DNA of 64,000 bases from Liolophura sinensis (GCF_032854445.1 NC_088296.1:26533448-26597447), one strand, 5' to 3'; shown: positions 43,542 through 56,116, numbered from the stretch's first letter. Program-made: numbers and translations. The notes: a model not told the origin generated them from the sequence alone.

Positions 43542-46500
43542 AATAGACTCTTTTTAAGAAAAATAAATGACCAGTTTGTAGATGTTTTAGTTAATGTGAG
43601 CAGTGTGGCTAATTCAGTATGTATAGCTTCTTCTGCAAAGTGGTCAGTGATCTGTCACAAGCTTACAGCTGGGTGTAGTTATACACAGTCTGTCTGACTT
43701 GTCCTGGACATCAATGTCAGTTTTCTTCCAGACAAAATACATGTAGATTATGACTGGGTAGTTTTGGTTTTAGTAATGGAGACTTGTAAATCAACATAAT
43801 CAAGAGTGTCACTGAGCAAAACAGGTCCCAGTTTATACATAACAATACATAATATAGTCAACATGGTGCATGGAGTAACTCTTGTTGTGTTATGTAACTT
43901 TAGTTCCTAAGAAAAAAACTGAATGGGTGAAGTATCTTTATGTAAAATATTTTAGGTTAGGCCAGAGCATTGATTTTCCTTAATAACTATGTAGTAAATC
44001 TTCAACGTGAAAAATATGTATACCCTAACTTTCGCGTGGTACTTTGCCATACCTCCACATGCAGCTTGCACTTTTGTCTACAACAGTCTAAGCTACCATT
44101 TTTTTTAGCTACAGTGGCTGAAACTAAGTCAAAACACCTCTAGAGAGGTGGGTAATACCAATGGGGAAAAAGTTTTCAGTTCTATCCAAAACAAATAAAA
44201 TTCTGATGTCAGTTTTATCCTATCAGTCCCACTTCAGTTTGGTAGGCAAATCTTGGACCCAATTTCCTGAATTGTTCATGTGTAACTTATAAACAGGACA
44301 AAGTTTTAAGATTTCTTGTTAGTGATATCTTTATATGAATTTGGCACTAAAACCAATATCTCACATGGCTAATGGCAAAAGTCAAATTTCAGGGCTGTGG
44401 GTAGTGGCCCACCTGGGTTGATACTATACACCTAATTGTCTGGGATAGGATGTTTTGTGGAGAATGGGGTTTTAAATTTCTGTTCCATAAAGAAAATCTA
44501 CAGAAATGAGCATTTACCCTGTATTTCCTTAAAATGCAACACTTACTGTCTTTAGATGCTAAAATTTTACCACTTTTTCCCAGCTGTGCAGAAGTTCTGT
44601 AAAAATTGCTAAGCCTATCCCCTCTTGTACCTGTAAAAATGAATTAAAAAACTATACAAATTTTTATAATTATTGTTGCACGAACAGCACATTTAATCAG
44701 ATTTCCTCAAAATAAGAAGCATATCAACTTTCAGGCCTATTTTGAAACACAACATTGGCACATTTAATGTTGTAGAGTCTCACTTTGCATACAACAAAAT
44801 TGTAATACATAATTGTGCATTGCTATACTAAGTGTCAGAATATGTGATAAAAATAACTTGCTATGTCTAAATATATACATCCTGAAAGAGTTCTGGTCAA
44901 ATAAATGCAATCTTACATTCACCTGTGTAAATGAAATTTGGAAATACAAACCTTATAAGTGTGAGGGAGAAATTTTGCATAAATAGCAGAATGGGGGTTG
45001 GGGTGTGAGGTACATACATGTAAACAGGTTTGGGGTTGTAAGGGATGGGCATAACCCATGGTAAATACCCAAAATGTAGTCCAGTTAAGTTAAGACACTC
45101 CAAACTTGACCTTATCACAATAAAGGTGGTCAAGCAAAAGTAGGTTTTTTGATTTTTTTCTTTGATTTTCCTTTACTATTTATGCAGTAAATTCGTCAAA
45201 TTCAACCTCAAAAATATATATCTCCTACTAAACTTTCATGTGGCACCATGCCATACCTGTATATGCAGTTTGCACTTTTCTCTACAACATATCAAAAATC
45301 CACCTAGCATTACAGCCATTCGTTTGAAGTGTGGTTGCTGGAAGTGAAGTCATAACATCTTGTTACCTCGGTAGCCTTCATGGGGTGGGTAATAATACTG
45401 GGCAGAAGGTTTTTAGTTCTATCCAAAACAAATAAAATTCTGACATACTTTAACTGGATGCAGAATAGCAGGGCAAAAATTTATAGTGTGTCTTTGTGGC
45501 AGTTTTATCCAGTTTTTTGAGTGCTCGTTCACACTTCAGTTGGGAAGAAATCTTGGACCCAATTGCCCGAATCGGGCATGTGTAACCAATAAGGTGTACT
45601 GGAGGTATACTTGAGGTACATCTGAGGTGTAGCATATATCTGATGGTGTGTCTGAGGTATACATGTACTTGGGGATGTAGGCCTACATGTATATGAGGTT
45701 TATTGAAAGTGAACCTGAGGTACTGTGGTTGGTAAAAAGATACAGGTACAGGTGGAGGTATAGCTCAGGTATATGCTATTGGCAAGGTGGAAGTACCTGA
45801 GTGTAACATTTAGCACACTGTTTTCATTTTTATTTTAGCAGAAAACAATCTCAAAACACTAAGCAAATGGCTGTATAAATTATAGATAAAGTTAAGTTGT
45901 AAGTTTGTAAGTGCATGCAGTTCTTTGTTTACAGTATCTGTAATTTGCAGCTGATTTACAACAACAACAGTGATTTACATTTACATGAGGTGCTTGAACA
46001 AAATTTAGTGCTACTCTTTATGCAAGTGTGTACTGGGGGAGAAAAAGGCTTATGTTTATTTTGTAAACATTTTTGTGATACAAAAAAAAAAACAATTTTG
46101 TAGTCATCATTTTGTTTGAAGTTAAATGCCTGAATCTGATCTTTTATTTTAAAACTTTAAAAAAGCGGTTGAGGTGTACCCCAAGTACATGGTCACTTAC
46201 TTATATTAAAAAACTGTCAAAGTTTCTGAGGTGAACCTTAGCTACATCGTCTAACATGTCTAACTGTTGATATTTTTTAAAGTTGTTAAGGTGTATTTGA
46301 GGTATATTATCTCATCATCAAATACTGTTCTATGCTCTTTCCGTACATGTGGCTGGTGTAAACTTGAGGTACAGTATACCTCAGATAATATAGATGGGGT
46401 GTACATACATGTATCTTTACCTCACACTGAGGTATACATGAAACGCACACCCCATATACACCTCATTTATATCTTACACTGAGGTGTTCACCTCATGTCT

Positions 46501-46689
46501 GTAAAGGATATAGGATATAACCTGTCAGTTAGTCACCTTTTTCAGCGTAAACCAACAGAATCTCCAATAAAGCCCCATACTTCAACAGGTTTTTTGTTCG
46601 ATTTTAATAGTAGTTTGTTCAGAAAGAATACAAACAAAAATCTTTTGTTGACATATCCTGTAAGGTATGCTTAATCCTATGTCCAACAA
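43542..46689. other. Downstream of TRIM, holds a diverged direct duplication
   Basis: No gene recognised. 43975-44300 and 45160-45590 are diverged copies of the same sequence (AGTAAATCTTCAACGTGAAAA / AGTAAATTCGTCAAATTCAACC, TGCAGCTTGCACTTTTGTCTAC / TGCAGTTTGCACTTTTCTCTAC, TTCTATCCAAAACAAATAAA, AAATCTTGGACCCAATT). From about 45590 to 46500 a degenerate motif TGAGGTRTA(C) recurs many times without strict period. An unannotated 3' exon or UTR of the TRIM gene could lie here. Confidence 0.5.
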
Positions 46690-46893
46690 AGCATGTTCGG
46701 TTAGCGTGCCAGTTCGCTACAATGATCCAGGTGCCTCTCACCAATGCTGGCTTCCTTCCCAGCGGTGAGTGGGAAGGTCTGGCAACAACCTGCGGATGGT
46801 TATGTGTTTCTCCTGGTCTCTGCCAGGTTTCCTCACACCATAATGCTGGCAGCTGTCGTTTAAGTATGTACGGCCTAAACACCAATCAAATAA
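46690..46893 (+). mobile_element. SINE, internally deleted, old copy
   Basis: Has GGTTAGCGTGCCAG, TGATCCAGGTGCCTCTCACCAA, the body from GGGAAGGTCTGGCAACAACC to the TTTCCTCACACCATAATGCTG block, and an AAACACCAATCAAATAA end. The B-box region between CACCAATG and CTGGCTTCC is deleted and the A box is degraded. Confidence 0.85.
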
Positions 46894-48629
46894 CTCAAAT
46901 CTTGATATTATTCTTTCCTGTATATTTGGCTAATTTTTTTCTTTTTTACTTCGTTTATTGAAACTTTGTCTTTACTAACACATTGTCACTACATGTACAT
47001 GTACCTGGTCATGGTTTGAACATATACATGAATGGTGTTATGCATTAGAGTGTAAACATGTCTCATGTTTACAATATTAAACATTTTGAGAAGTTCATCA
47101 GCTGTCTACACTCAATATAAACATGTGTTTACTGGAATGTCTGTTTCTTAATATATCCACCCCATTACTATGATGTGTTTAGAATAATAAACACATCTCT
47201 TAGTTACCAGACACTTCATTTATGAGTAAAAACCAACAGGTGTTTCAGAAATGTGTTTAAATGCAACACATGTTTTTTAGTGTGTAAGCAATGTAGGGAA
47301 AGATGTTAAGCATGTATACTATAAATTATAGATATTTCCTTTAAACGAGATTTCCATGTAATTGCTGTGATGTTAGATAATATGCATTACTGCAAATTGT
47401 ATTCACTGCCCAGGTAGATCCCTGCCCTGTAGGTACACCATACTTTTGTGCAGAATACAAATTTTGTTCGGCTTGGATGTGCTTAGTCCGGTGAACTGAT
47501 AGGTGTATAGCTGTTGCACCGTTTCTCTTTGGTTTTTTTTTTTAAATTGATGTAAACAACCCTGTCTACAATTTGTCTTTCAAAAACCTAATAAATTTGT
47601 GTTATGCATATACTGAGCGCTAATTCTCTTTTATTGCATACATGTATGAATAAGAACAACATGGGTTGTCTCTTTCTTATGTTAAATTAACTTCACCCAG
47701 ATCCGTAGTCCTACATGTGCTTAAAGTAAATTGACATGTATAACATACACCCTGACATTATCTGTATGTAAGAGACTCACAGCCAGCTTGTAATGCCACT
47801 TATCACTATGTGTGTTCTACAGAATGGGTAGATAGTTACATTTTAAGTTTAACCTCAAAGACCACGATTCGTCTCCAGCATGACGTGCAATGTCAAAATC
47901 CCCATGCATGTATGTTAAATCACCCAACAATGTGTCCATCTAAAATCAGCTGGAAAATTATCTTTGATTTCCATATGTGAAAGTCTGGCTTGGAGTAATT
48001 TTAGACGAGTGACATCTATTAAATTGCAGTTGACATCACTGCATTTATTTTTCGTAAATTGCTTAAGCCATGGTGCTAGGGGATGTGTAAATTGCTACTA
48101 TTTATTAACATGAAGAGTTAGAAGAAAACCCTGACTGAGGTGAATTGACAGGAGGCTGTATTTCGTCTGTTACATGTAACCATTTGCCAGCTATCACACT
48201 GTTGTCACTGCTCTGCTTTTACTCTCTCTGCTGTCCGTCTTTTAATTATACTGTACCTAATTTACTTTAAGAAGCGGCGTCATCACTAGTACTGTAGCTG
48301 TGGCAACTTGTGGTCAAGATTATGAGGTCATCTATTAGCGCATTACGCCATTGCATCTGCTTGTTGTTATTTTGATATGAGTTGTATTTTTATTCATCTA
48401 CTTGTAGGATTCAGTGATATTTTGCCGTTTTCTGTCTTTTGTGTTGCAAAGTCTGAGAAATGTGCTAAATAAAAACAAATGATTGTATATTAAGTAATTT
48501 TTTGAATGATTGTTTGAATGATTGAGTAGGTGTCAGTGAAATGTAATAATACACATAAAACTATGAACCGTATGTAGTATTGTTACTCAAGTTTTTTTAC
48601 GCATATGAACTTCATATTCAACATATTCA
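46894..48629. other. Intergenic, nothing recognised
   Basis: AT-rich. Frequent TAAACA/TGTTTA motifs near 47000-47280 but no regular period. No coding signal. Confidence 0.5.
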
Positions 48630-49480
48630 AGATACCTAGATACCTGATGGGTATCGTATCAGTAGTGCTAAGTTTCCTCACATTACCTGATGCGTATCTT
48701 CTCTGGGGAGCTGATTTCCCCCTCTCTGTAATACGGCATCTATACTTTACCTGATGTGTAGAAACACATCAAGGGAGCATACGTGACAATTGGGGGAGCT
48801 GTTTTTCATCTCTCTAATACCGGGTGCTCACATTACCTGATGTGTATCTTCTTGGGAGGGCTGGTATTCCCCTCTCTCTAACAACTGGTCCACGCATGGT
48901 TTTCCTCTCTCTGTAATACCGTGTCCAGACATTACCTGATGTGTAACTTCTCACGAGAGCTGGTTTTCCTCTCTCTGTAATACCGGGTCTACACATTACC
49001 TGATGTGGAACTTCTCAGTAGGGCTGGTTTTCCCACTCTCTCTAATACCCGGTTCACAAATTACCTAATGTGTAGCTTCTCAGGAGAGCTGGTTTTCCTC
49101 TCTCTGTAATACCGGGTCTACACATTACCTGATGTGTAACTCCTCATTAGAGATGGTTTTCCCACTCTCTCTAATACCGGGTCCACACATTACCAAATGT
49201 GTAACTTCTCAGAAGAGATGGTTTTCCCACTCTCTATAATACCGGGTCCACACATTACCTGATGTGTAACTTCTCAGGAGAGATGGTTTTCCCACTCTCT
49301 CTAATACCGGGTCCACACATTACCTGATGTGTAACTTCTCAGTAGAGCTGGTTTTCCCACTCTCTCTAATACTGGGTCCACACATTACCTGATGTGTAAC
49401 CTCAGGAGAGCTGGTTTTCCGCTCTATCTAATACCGGGTCCACACATTACCTGTTGTGTACCTTCTGTGGAGGACTGGTT
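48630..49480. repeat. 65-bp minisatellite
   Basis: About 12 copies of a 65-bp unit (ACATTACCTGATGTGTAACT, TCTCAGGAGAGCTGGTTTTC, CCACTCTCTCTAATACCGGG). The left end is more diverged and irregular than the right. Confidence 0.92.
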
Positions 49481-52400
49481 TAACCTCTAAGATTTTAAGA
49501 ATTAAAGCATGACAAGTCAAATAAATACATCGCGCCTGCCAGTAGATGTATGTATATAAAAACACATCAAAATAGCTCGTAAAAATCATGACATTCGAAG
49601 TTTGATCAACTCTAACAGCATTGACCTTCCCATTTCGATTTCAACAACAACGTGTTTCATTGATGTTTAAAGTCAACTCACCTTGGAGGGGGAATCTGAT
49701 GAGATTCGAGGCTGTGACACGAGGCCTATGTCGTGCGCGTTCATGGCTAAATGTCCGATTTCACTGCCAATTGCCTGCAGTGACAATGTTCACGACAGTA
49801 GTAGTAAATGTTGCATACGTGTCGTTTGAGGAGGTAGAGGTGTGTCGTTGAGTCCGCGCTCCATTCCGTTAACGCCAAAGTTGATGTCACGCGCGAGAGC
49901 AGCTCCTTGAGTTCCATGTCGCGCCAGAACTGACCAATGGGTGAGCTCCATTTCGCACCCAGAACCGTAAAATTCTTTCTCGAATTTCAGGAGGAATTCC
50001 CCCATGAAATTCTCTCTCGAATTTCAGGGGGAATAACTCTGGGTCGTTTGTTGACACGGTTATAGCCGGGGAACAGCCTCTGGCGCTGTATTGCTAATCT
50101 AAGCCCGCGTGTTTGAACGGATTAATGTAAAACTGAATAAAAGAACAAATATTGGGACATCACAGATGGCATGGACAATGCCTGTTGTCAATTCGATGTC
50201 AGCGAAGTACACTACAGTACACTACACAACACAACACTACACGATACTACGCTATGATATGATGAGGTATGCTATAGTACACCATTTTCACGGGATGGTA
50301 GTTACCCGCGCGTCGCCTTGTAAACTTGAGTGTTAAGCTGAGTGGCGCCAAAACGGACCAATGAGGTGGCTGGGTTGTGTGCGTTTTTACCGCTGGGTTA
50401 TTTCGTTGACGTCCGCGCTGCGTCGTTCAATGAGCGAGGAGCGTGGCGGACCATTAAGCGAGAAGGGAGCAAAACGTCGGCTTGTAAAGTTGAGTTGAGC
50501 ACCTCCACCAGCGACGATGCAGATCTGCACAGTGTAATGATAATCTATTTATCATATACCTTCTTTTGACATTATTTTGGGGGGCATAAAATCCAGATAT
50601 TTCTTCAGACTACATTGCTTAGCGTATAGTGTCTGGCAGTGCACAGGCCGTCATAACGCTTACAAACTATTATGCGCACATTTCTAAATATAGCATATTT
50701 CAAAATAGTTGACCACCGTAGAAGGCACAAACATTGGGTAAAAAAAAAGAAAATAAACAAAAAAAAAAGAAAATAAAACAAAGACTCGAAAAACCGTGGA
50801 AATATTATTTATACATCATCAAGTAAGTATAGTTGGCTTTTCAGTTTGACATCGACAACTATCAGCGTTGCGGAATGTAATTTGACGCCAAAAATCACGA
50901 AGCAGACGACACAAAAAAATGACGAAAATATTTGATCATAACCTTTTTGCCCATTATGTTGGCATGTAGATGTGTAGAAAAAATTTTATTAGTTTTTCTG
51001 GGTCTTAAATAAATCGCATGTTCGTGTAAGTAGGTCAGCACTGTATGGAAATCCCCGTCAAGGACCACAGGGCTTTCCCCAGGCAAGGTCACTCGGTGCA
51101 AAAGTAGTTCCGCGCGTGCAAAATGTTCAGAGTGTGGTGATACGAGAAAATATCAGGGGGCTCTGTATCAGGCGGGTAACACGCATAGGTATATGATAAG
51201 ACCTTTTAACGTCATGTCTAAAACAACGTTCTGTCAGTAAGAACGCCTCGTGGTCTTAAGAAAAGAACATATTTATACAAAACGTACCTTAAATGAAAGA
51301 GCAATACAGACTGGGTGGAATTCTATATTTTTTAGATTTTTTAAAGTCGTAAGAGAGGAAAACGGTTTTAAACATCGGTATTTTCTACAAAATCCACCGA
51401 TTCGAGGCACACTGATAGCTCCGCCCTGTTTTAGGCTTGTCCTATCAAACGCCGCCTTTCCTCCTCTTGAATATTCATTGTGACGTCAAGCTGCTTAAGA
51501 TTTTACTCTTACCATATGATCAACGTGCATTTCCAATCTCAGCTAAATACGTATGTATATCGTGGTAATCGTGGATTTTAAGGTCTGTGAAAGCCAACTC
51601 TAAAAAGGGAGAGTTTGGGGTGCACTAGAGGACCACATTGTGCCCACATGCATGACTGTAGGCTGCCAAACTGTGTCTGGAATGTCATGTCCTGAAGAGC
51701 TACTGGGTAAAGCTAAGCACGATGACGTATGTAATCTGTTCAAATGGCAGCGTAATGGAGACTTCTTAGCCTTTGATGTTTAACTATTAAATATTCAAAT
51801 AGCAAGATCGATATAATGTTAGTAAGACCTTTTAACGTCATGTCTGAAACAACCTTCAATCAGTAAGAGCGTCTCTTGGTCTTAAGTAATCGGCGAGCTT
51901 TAAGCTCTAACTGGACCTCTAACGGACCTGTTTTAAATTACCATTGGTCGGACAATGATTAAAACTGTGTTCAGCATTCACGAGAAACGACTTCATATTG
52001 TCATGGCCATTGTGATGGAGATGACGCAGAAAATCTGTTCTGTCAGACGGAATGAAGCCAATCCCTTCCTTGTTCACAAGGTCGCATTTGTAGTATGACT
52101 TACTGCCTTAATGCTACCAGCTTCCAAATGTCATTCAAATATGTTAATGATTAGGTAAATGCTAATGTGCCTGAGACCTCATTGGTGGCAGAAATCAAAC
52201 AGACAATCACTGTGGGCCAATGTGTCCCATGGGTCACAATGAAGAAATACATTGTAATAAATCTCATCAACTATCAGAATCGCTCAATAACACACAATTT
52301 GAGTGTGCAGGCTGCCTAAGATATATATTCTTGAACATTTTGTACTCTTTGTGTGTGTGTGTGTGTATACTAGTGGGGTAATTAACGTTTTAGGTGAAGA

Positions 52401-52554
52401 TATAACGGAAGAGAAAGTTCTTGTGGCCTCAAAAAAAGTAAAGTGACTAGAGCACAGCGATTATTAAAGGGCAAAGACAAAGTTCCGATAAAATGTTTCT
52501 TTCTCTTTTTCGACCTAGAAAACTTACCCTTGTAAAGTACACTTAGGATACGAA
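49481..52554. other. Mostly unique sequence, no recognised gene
   Basis: Holds a 2x tandem of about 37 bp at 49970-50033 (AAATTCTYTCTCGAATTTCA), A-rich runs at 50740-50790, a GT microsatellite near 52350-52366, and a diverged duplicate pair of about 68 bp at 51196-51263 and 51822-51890 (AAGACCTTTTAACGTCATGTCT, TCAGTAAGA, TGGTCTTAAG). Part of 49850-50550 is CpG-richer than its surroundings and could be a promoter region. I see no supporting exon. Confidence 0.45.
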
Positions 52555-52760
52555 ATGTTTAAAGTTAAAACTTACGTTCCACCGTTGCACGGTGCTGTAA
52601 GTGCCAGTTGTACGGCCATATTTCTATTGACTGTGTGGGGCGCCAGAGATGTCCGAGATGTCGTGGGTGTCATACCTCGTCCTGTTCAGTCTTCTCAACC
52701 TTCACCTTTGATTAAGCATGCTAAGCCTGCCAAGCCCGTTAAGCTTGTAATGTGATCAGT
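52555..52760 (+). pseudogene. LINE ORF1 zinc-knuckle fragment
   Basis: The frame starting near 52577 reads CCKCQLYGHISIDC (CX2CX4HX4C), then QRCPRC, the paired CCHC knuckles typical of jockey-type ORF1 nucleic-acid-binding proteins. The ATG ORF annotated by frame here (66 codons) is in a different frame and is not the relevant one. Confidence 0.75.
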
Positions 52761-53349
52761 TTTCACTCAAACTAATGCCGATACCGGTTCTCAGACTGAA
52801 GACATGTTTTATAATATGGTCACTCGCTTACTTGCAGTTTTTACAGAAATTATGCTTAAATTCAATGCTGTTTTGGATGCAGCAGGTTTGGTTAGGGCTG
52901 TATTTGAAATAGTTCAAAACCGCTTCGGTTCACCCAATGGCGATAGGTCAGTTTACCCACTGTGTAGAGTCAACATGTAGTAAAAGATTTACCCACAGGT
53001 GATATAAATCCAGCAACTTAGCATGAGTGCAGTTCCGTCAACACTTTTATTTACTGACAGAAAATTGCTCACTCTTGCTACGTAAAGGTAGCTAACAATC
53101 AACATGGTCACTCCAAAATATGGCATCTTTACAGACACGACTTGAGTTTGTTCCTACAACGAGAGGGGGACAGGCTGTTATGCATAGCGGCTACAAATAC
53201 CGGGTCATACGAAAGAAAGAAAAATTGGACAGCAAGGAAATGCTTAACTGACGGATGTCGTGCAAGTTTATGTACAACAGACAACATCCTTTCATAAGTC
53301 ACAAACAACAACACAACCATGACACCGTGTTTTTACCTTAAATGGTATA

Positions 53350-53800
53350 TCTGTTACCGGTACTGTGGGTAACTTGTATAATCCTTGTAAGAAGCTAACC
53401 ACCAATGATTTTAATTTGCTTTTATCATTTTGCAAAAGGCCTTATGTCATTTGTGGAGATTTCAATGCTCATAATCCTTTGTGGGGTGGGTAAAAACAGA
53501 CACTAATTGAAGAACAGTTGTAGATTTTATCCAAGAAAATGATTTAGTTATTTTAAATGATGGCACATGAACTCGTATAGACCCTTGTACAGGCAATACA
53601 TCAGCATTAGATTTTACAATATGTACATCTGATATTAGTCTTAATTACAGTTGGTCTGTGGATAGGACCTCACCTTTTGGGAATGACCATTGCACAATGT
53701 ATGCTATGTACAATTTTTCTCCACATGTTAATAGCCTGCGTGAACTCCCAAGATGGAGAGTACATAAAGCCGATTTGGATCTATATAGACAGGAATGAAT
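53350..53800 (+). pseudogene. LINE ORF2 endonuclease fragment
   Basis: Exonuclease-endonuclease-phosphatase motifs can be read across frames: PYVICGDFNAHNPLWG near 53440-53485, NTSALDFTICTSDISLN near 53595-53645, and FGNDHC near 53675-53695 (catalytic Asp-His). Several in-frame stops (TAA at about 53490, TGA at about 53569). The endonuclease nicks target DNA to prime reverse transcription; this copy is dead. Confidence 0.85.
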
Positions 53801-53929
53801 AAAGTCCTTTTCAGGTGATACGTTTAATGAAGATGTTGATATATTTACTAACAATACACCTAAAGCTATGTCCACTGCGGCCGATAATTCCAGTCCAAAA
53901 TCATCCCTAGTAGTTCATCCCAAGATGTC

Positions 53930-54312
53930 AATGACGTGGTGGACAGATGAAGGTAATATTCCTAAGGTGAAGATGAAGATAAAGTGGTGAATAGATGAAG
54001 GTAATATTCCTAAGGTGAAGATGAAGATGAAGTGGTGAATAGATGAAGGTAATATTCCTAATTTGAGGATGAAGATGAAGTGGTGGATAGATGAAGGTAA
54101 TATTCCTAAGGTGAAGATGAAGATGAAGTGGTGGATAGATGACTGTAATATTCCTAAGGTGAAGATGAAGATGAAGTGGTGAATAGATGAAGGTAATATT
54201 CCTAAGGTGAAGATGAAGATGAAGTGGTGAATAAATGAAGGTAATATTCCTAAGGTGAGGATGAAGATGAAGTGGTGGATAGATGACTGTGATATTCCTA
54301 AGGTGAAGATGA
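53930..54312. repeat. 48-bp minisatellite born from LINE ORF2 (left part)
   Basis: About eight units of 48 bp (AAGGTGAAGATGAAGATGAA, GTGGTGGATAGATGAAGG, TAATATTCCT) following a single non-repeated ancestor segment (CCCAAGATGTCAATGACGTG GTGGACAGATGAAGG...). The 48 bp encode 16 residues in the LINE frame (WWIDEGNIP + KVKMKMK), and stops have since appeared in some units. Confidence 0.93.
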
Positions 54313-54363
54313 TTTTGATTTGATTTTTTTTAATTGGTGTTTTACGCCGTACTCAAGAACATA

Positions 54364-54387
54364 CTATCCAAAAAAAGAAACGCATAG
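54364..54387 (+). repeat. Left terminal inverted repeat of Tc1 element
   Basis: CTATCCAAAAAAAGAAACGC + ATA, reverse complement of the right end. Transposase binding site by analogy with the family. Confidence 0.92.
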
Positions 54388-54690
54388 GTGTTTTGTTTTA
54401 TTTTAAAATGAAATAAATACATTTTGTCTTCATTTCATGAGCAAAATGTGTTTTAATATTGTTAATAGTCACAGTTAGCACACATTTTATTCCTCAAAAC
54501 ATTTCTTGGTTGAAAATGTTGAGTTTGGAGGCCGTTTTTGGAAGAAGTAAAAAATACAGCACCACACTGCATCACGTGCAGTCTTACACGCCGAACTTAC
54601 GCATGGAAAGCATGCAGTGTGTGACTATAAAACCGCAACTTCGGGCCGGAAATCGGCGTCTTTCAAGTGGTGTTTTCAAGCTGATTCAAC

Positions 54691-55638
54691 ATGCCACGTC
54701 TTGACACTGTCACAAGAAATATTGCCATTGGAAGACTTCAAGCTGGAGAGTCCCAATCGTCCATTTCTAGGCGTCTACACGTCAGCCAGAGCACGATTTC
54801 ACGGCTTGCTGCCCGCTACAACAATACTGGGACAACAAATGACCGTCGGCGTTCAGGTCGACCACGTGTCACTACAGCAGCCCAAGATCGCTACATAAGG
54901 GTCCTCCATTTGCGTGACCGTTGTGCAACAGCTGAAAGCACAGCAGCCAGCATACCGGGACTGAGGAGGATATCAGGTCAGACAGTGCGGAACAAGCTGA
55001 GGGAACATGGACTGAGAGTCAGGAGGCCCTATGTTGGGATCGTGCTGCGTCCTCACCATCGCGCCAATCGCCTCCGATGGTGTAACAACCTGACTGCATG
55101 GAATCTACGCAACTGGCGACGCATTTGGTTCAGTGATGAGTTCAGATTCCTATTGCAGAGACGTGATGGTAGAAAGCGGGTTTACAGACGTGCTCACGAA
55201 CGTTATGCCCCTAACTGCGTACGCCAAGTGGACAGATTTGGTGGAGGGAGTGTGATGATGTGGGCAGCAATATCGTATACTGGTCGTACAAATCTTGTCC
55301 ACGTTCAGGGAAACCTTACGGCCGTACGCTACCGAGACACCATCCTGCAGCCACACCTCTTACCTGTCATCGACGTTCAGCGGGAGTTGTTCCAGCAGGA
55401 CAACGCCAGACCGCACACGGCACGTGTCACAAGGGACTTCCTGGCCGAAAACAATGTAAATGTGCTACCCTGGCCGTCCCGTTCCCCGGATCTTAACCCA
55501 ATTGAGCATCTGTGGGATGAACTTGATCGACGTCTACGCCAACGTCAACCTCAACCCCAAACGCTTCAAGAACAAGTTGCATGTTTGCAGGAGGAGTGGC
55601 AGAACATTCCCCAGGCCTCTATCCAGCGTCTCATCTAG
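54691..55638 (+). CDS. Tc1-family DD34E transposase, C-terminally shortened
   Basis: 315 codons. The N-terminal paired helix-turn-helix region is at residues 1-110 with a GRPR AT-hook-like motif at 56-59. The catalytic triad is D149 (WFSDEF), D237 (QQDNARPHT) and E272 (SPDLNPIEHLWDEL), with 34 residues between the last two. It would bind the terminal repeats and cut and paste the element into TA sites. The open frame stops at TAG (55636-55638). In the same frame the DNA goes on to encode about 20 residues ending in the family-typical ARGGH-x-RY just before a TGA near 55698, so this TAG is probably a late nonsense mutation removing the C-terminal tail. Whether the shortened protein works is unknown. 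Confidence 0.95.
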   Translation: MPRLDTVTRNIAIGRLQAGESQSSISRRLHVSQSTISRLAARYNNTGTTNDRRRSGRPRVTTAAQDRYIRVLHLRDRCATAESTAASIPGLRRISGQTVRNKLREHGLRVRRPYVGIVLRPHHRANRLRWCNNLTAWNLRNWRRIWFSDEFRFLLQRRDGRKRVYRRAHERYAPNCVRQVDRFGGGSVMMWAAISYTGRTNLVHVQGNLTAVRYRDTILQPHLLPVIDVQRELFQQDNARPHTARVTRDFLAENNVNVLPWPSRSPDLNPIEHLWDELDRRLRQRQPQPQTLQEQVACLQEEWQNIPQASIQRLI

Positions 55639-55868
55639 TCCATGACAAGGCGTGTCAGAACTGTTATTCGTGCCCGTGGTGGTCACAACAGATACTGACA
55701 TTCCACTCAAGTGGGAGACTCATTGTGAGTGTCTTACCTCAAGTTGATGGCCTTGTTGTCTAGATATGGACCCTTCCTTAATCTGTGTAAAAAAATATTT
55801 GCAGAATAGCAATTCTTATTTAGTTATGCATAATTGAAAAGACTGCATCACCTCCGCAAAAAACCGGG

Positions 55869-55892
55869 TTATGCGTTTCTTTTTTTGGATAG
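55869..55892 (-). repeat. Right terminal inverted repeat of Tc1 element
   Basis: Ends GCGTTTCTTTTTTTGGATAG next to TA. Identical in reverse complement to the left end over at least 20 bases. Confidence 0.92.
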
Positions 55893-56116
55893 TATATTTC
55901 ACTTATACGACGGCGGCCAGCATTATGGTGGGTGGAAACCGGGCAGAGCCCGGGGGAAACCCACGACCATCCGCAGGTTGCTGACAGACCTTCTCACGTA
56001 CGGCCGGAGAGGAAGCCAGCATGAGCTGGACTTGAACTCACAGCGACCGCATTGGTGAGAGACTCCTGGGTTATTACGCTGCGCTAGCGCTTTAACCGAC
56101 TGAGCCACGGAGGCCC

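Larger units (their letters stand above)
54364..55892 (+). mobile_element. Tc1-type DNA transposon, 1529 bp, nearly intact
   Basis: Terminal inverted repeats CTATCCAAAAAAAGAAACGC (54364-54383) and its reverse complement (55873-55892) match perfectly for at least 20 bases and lie at TA dinucleotides (54362-54363, 55893-55894), the Tc1/mariner target duplication. It contains one transposase gene and lies inside the SINE. Confidence 0.95.
54313..56116 (-). mobile_element. SINE split by a Tc1 transposon
   Basis: The SINE 3' end is at 54313-54361 and the rest at 55895-56116, with a good A box (TGGCTCAGTCGG) and B box (GAGTTCAAGTCC). It is flanked by the 13-bp direct repeat AAGGTGAAGATGA (54300-54312 and 56117-56129), which is part of the 48-bp unit. 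Close to the 3536-3808 copy, so fairly young. Confidence 0.93.
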
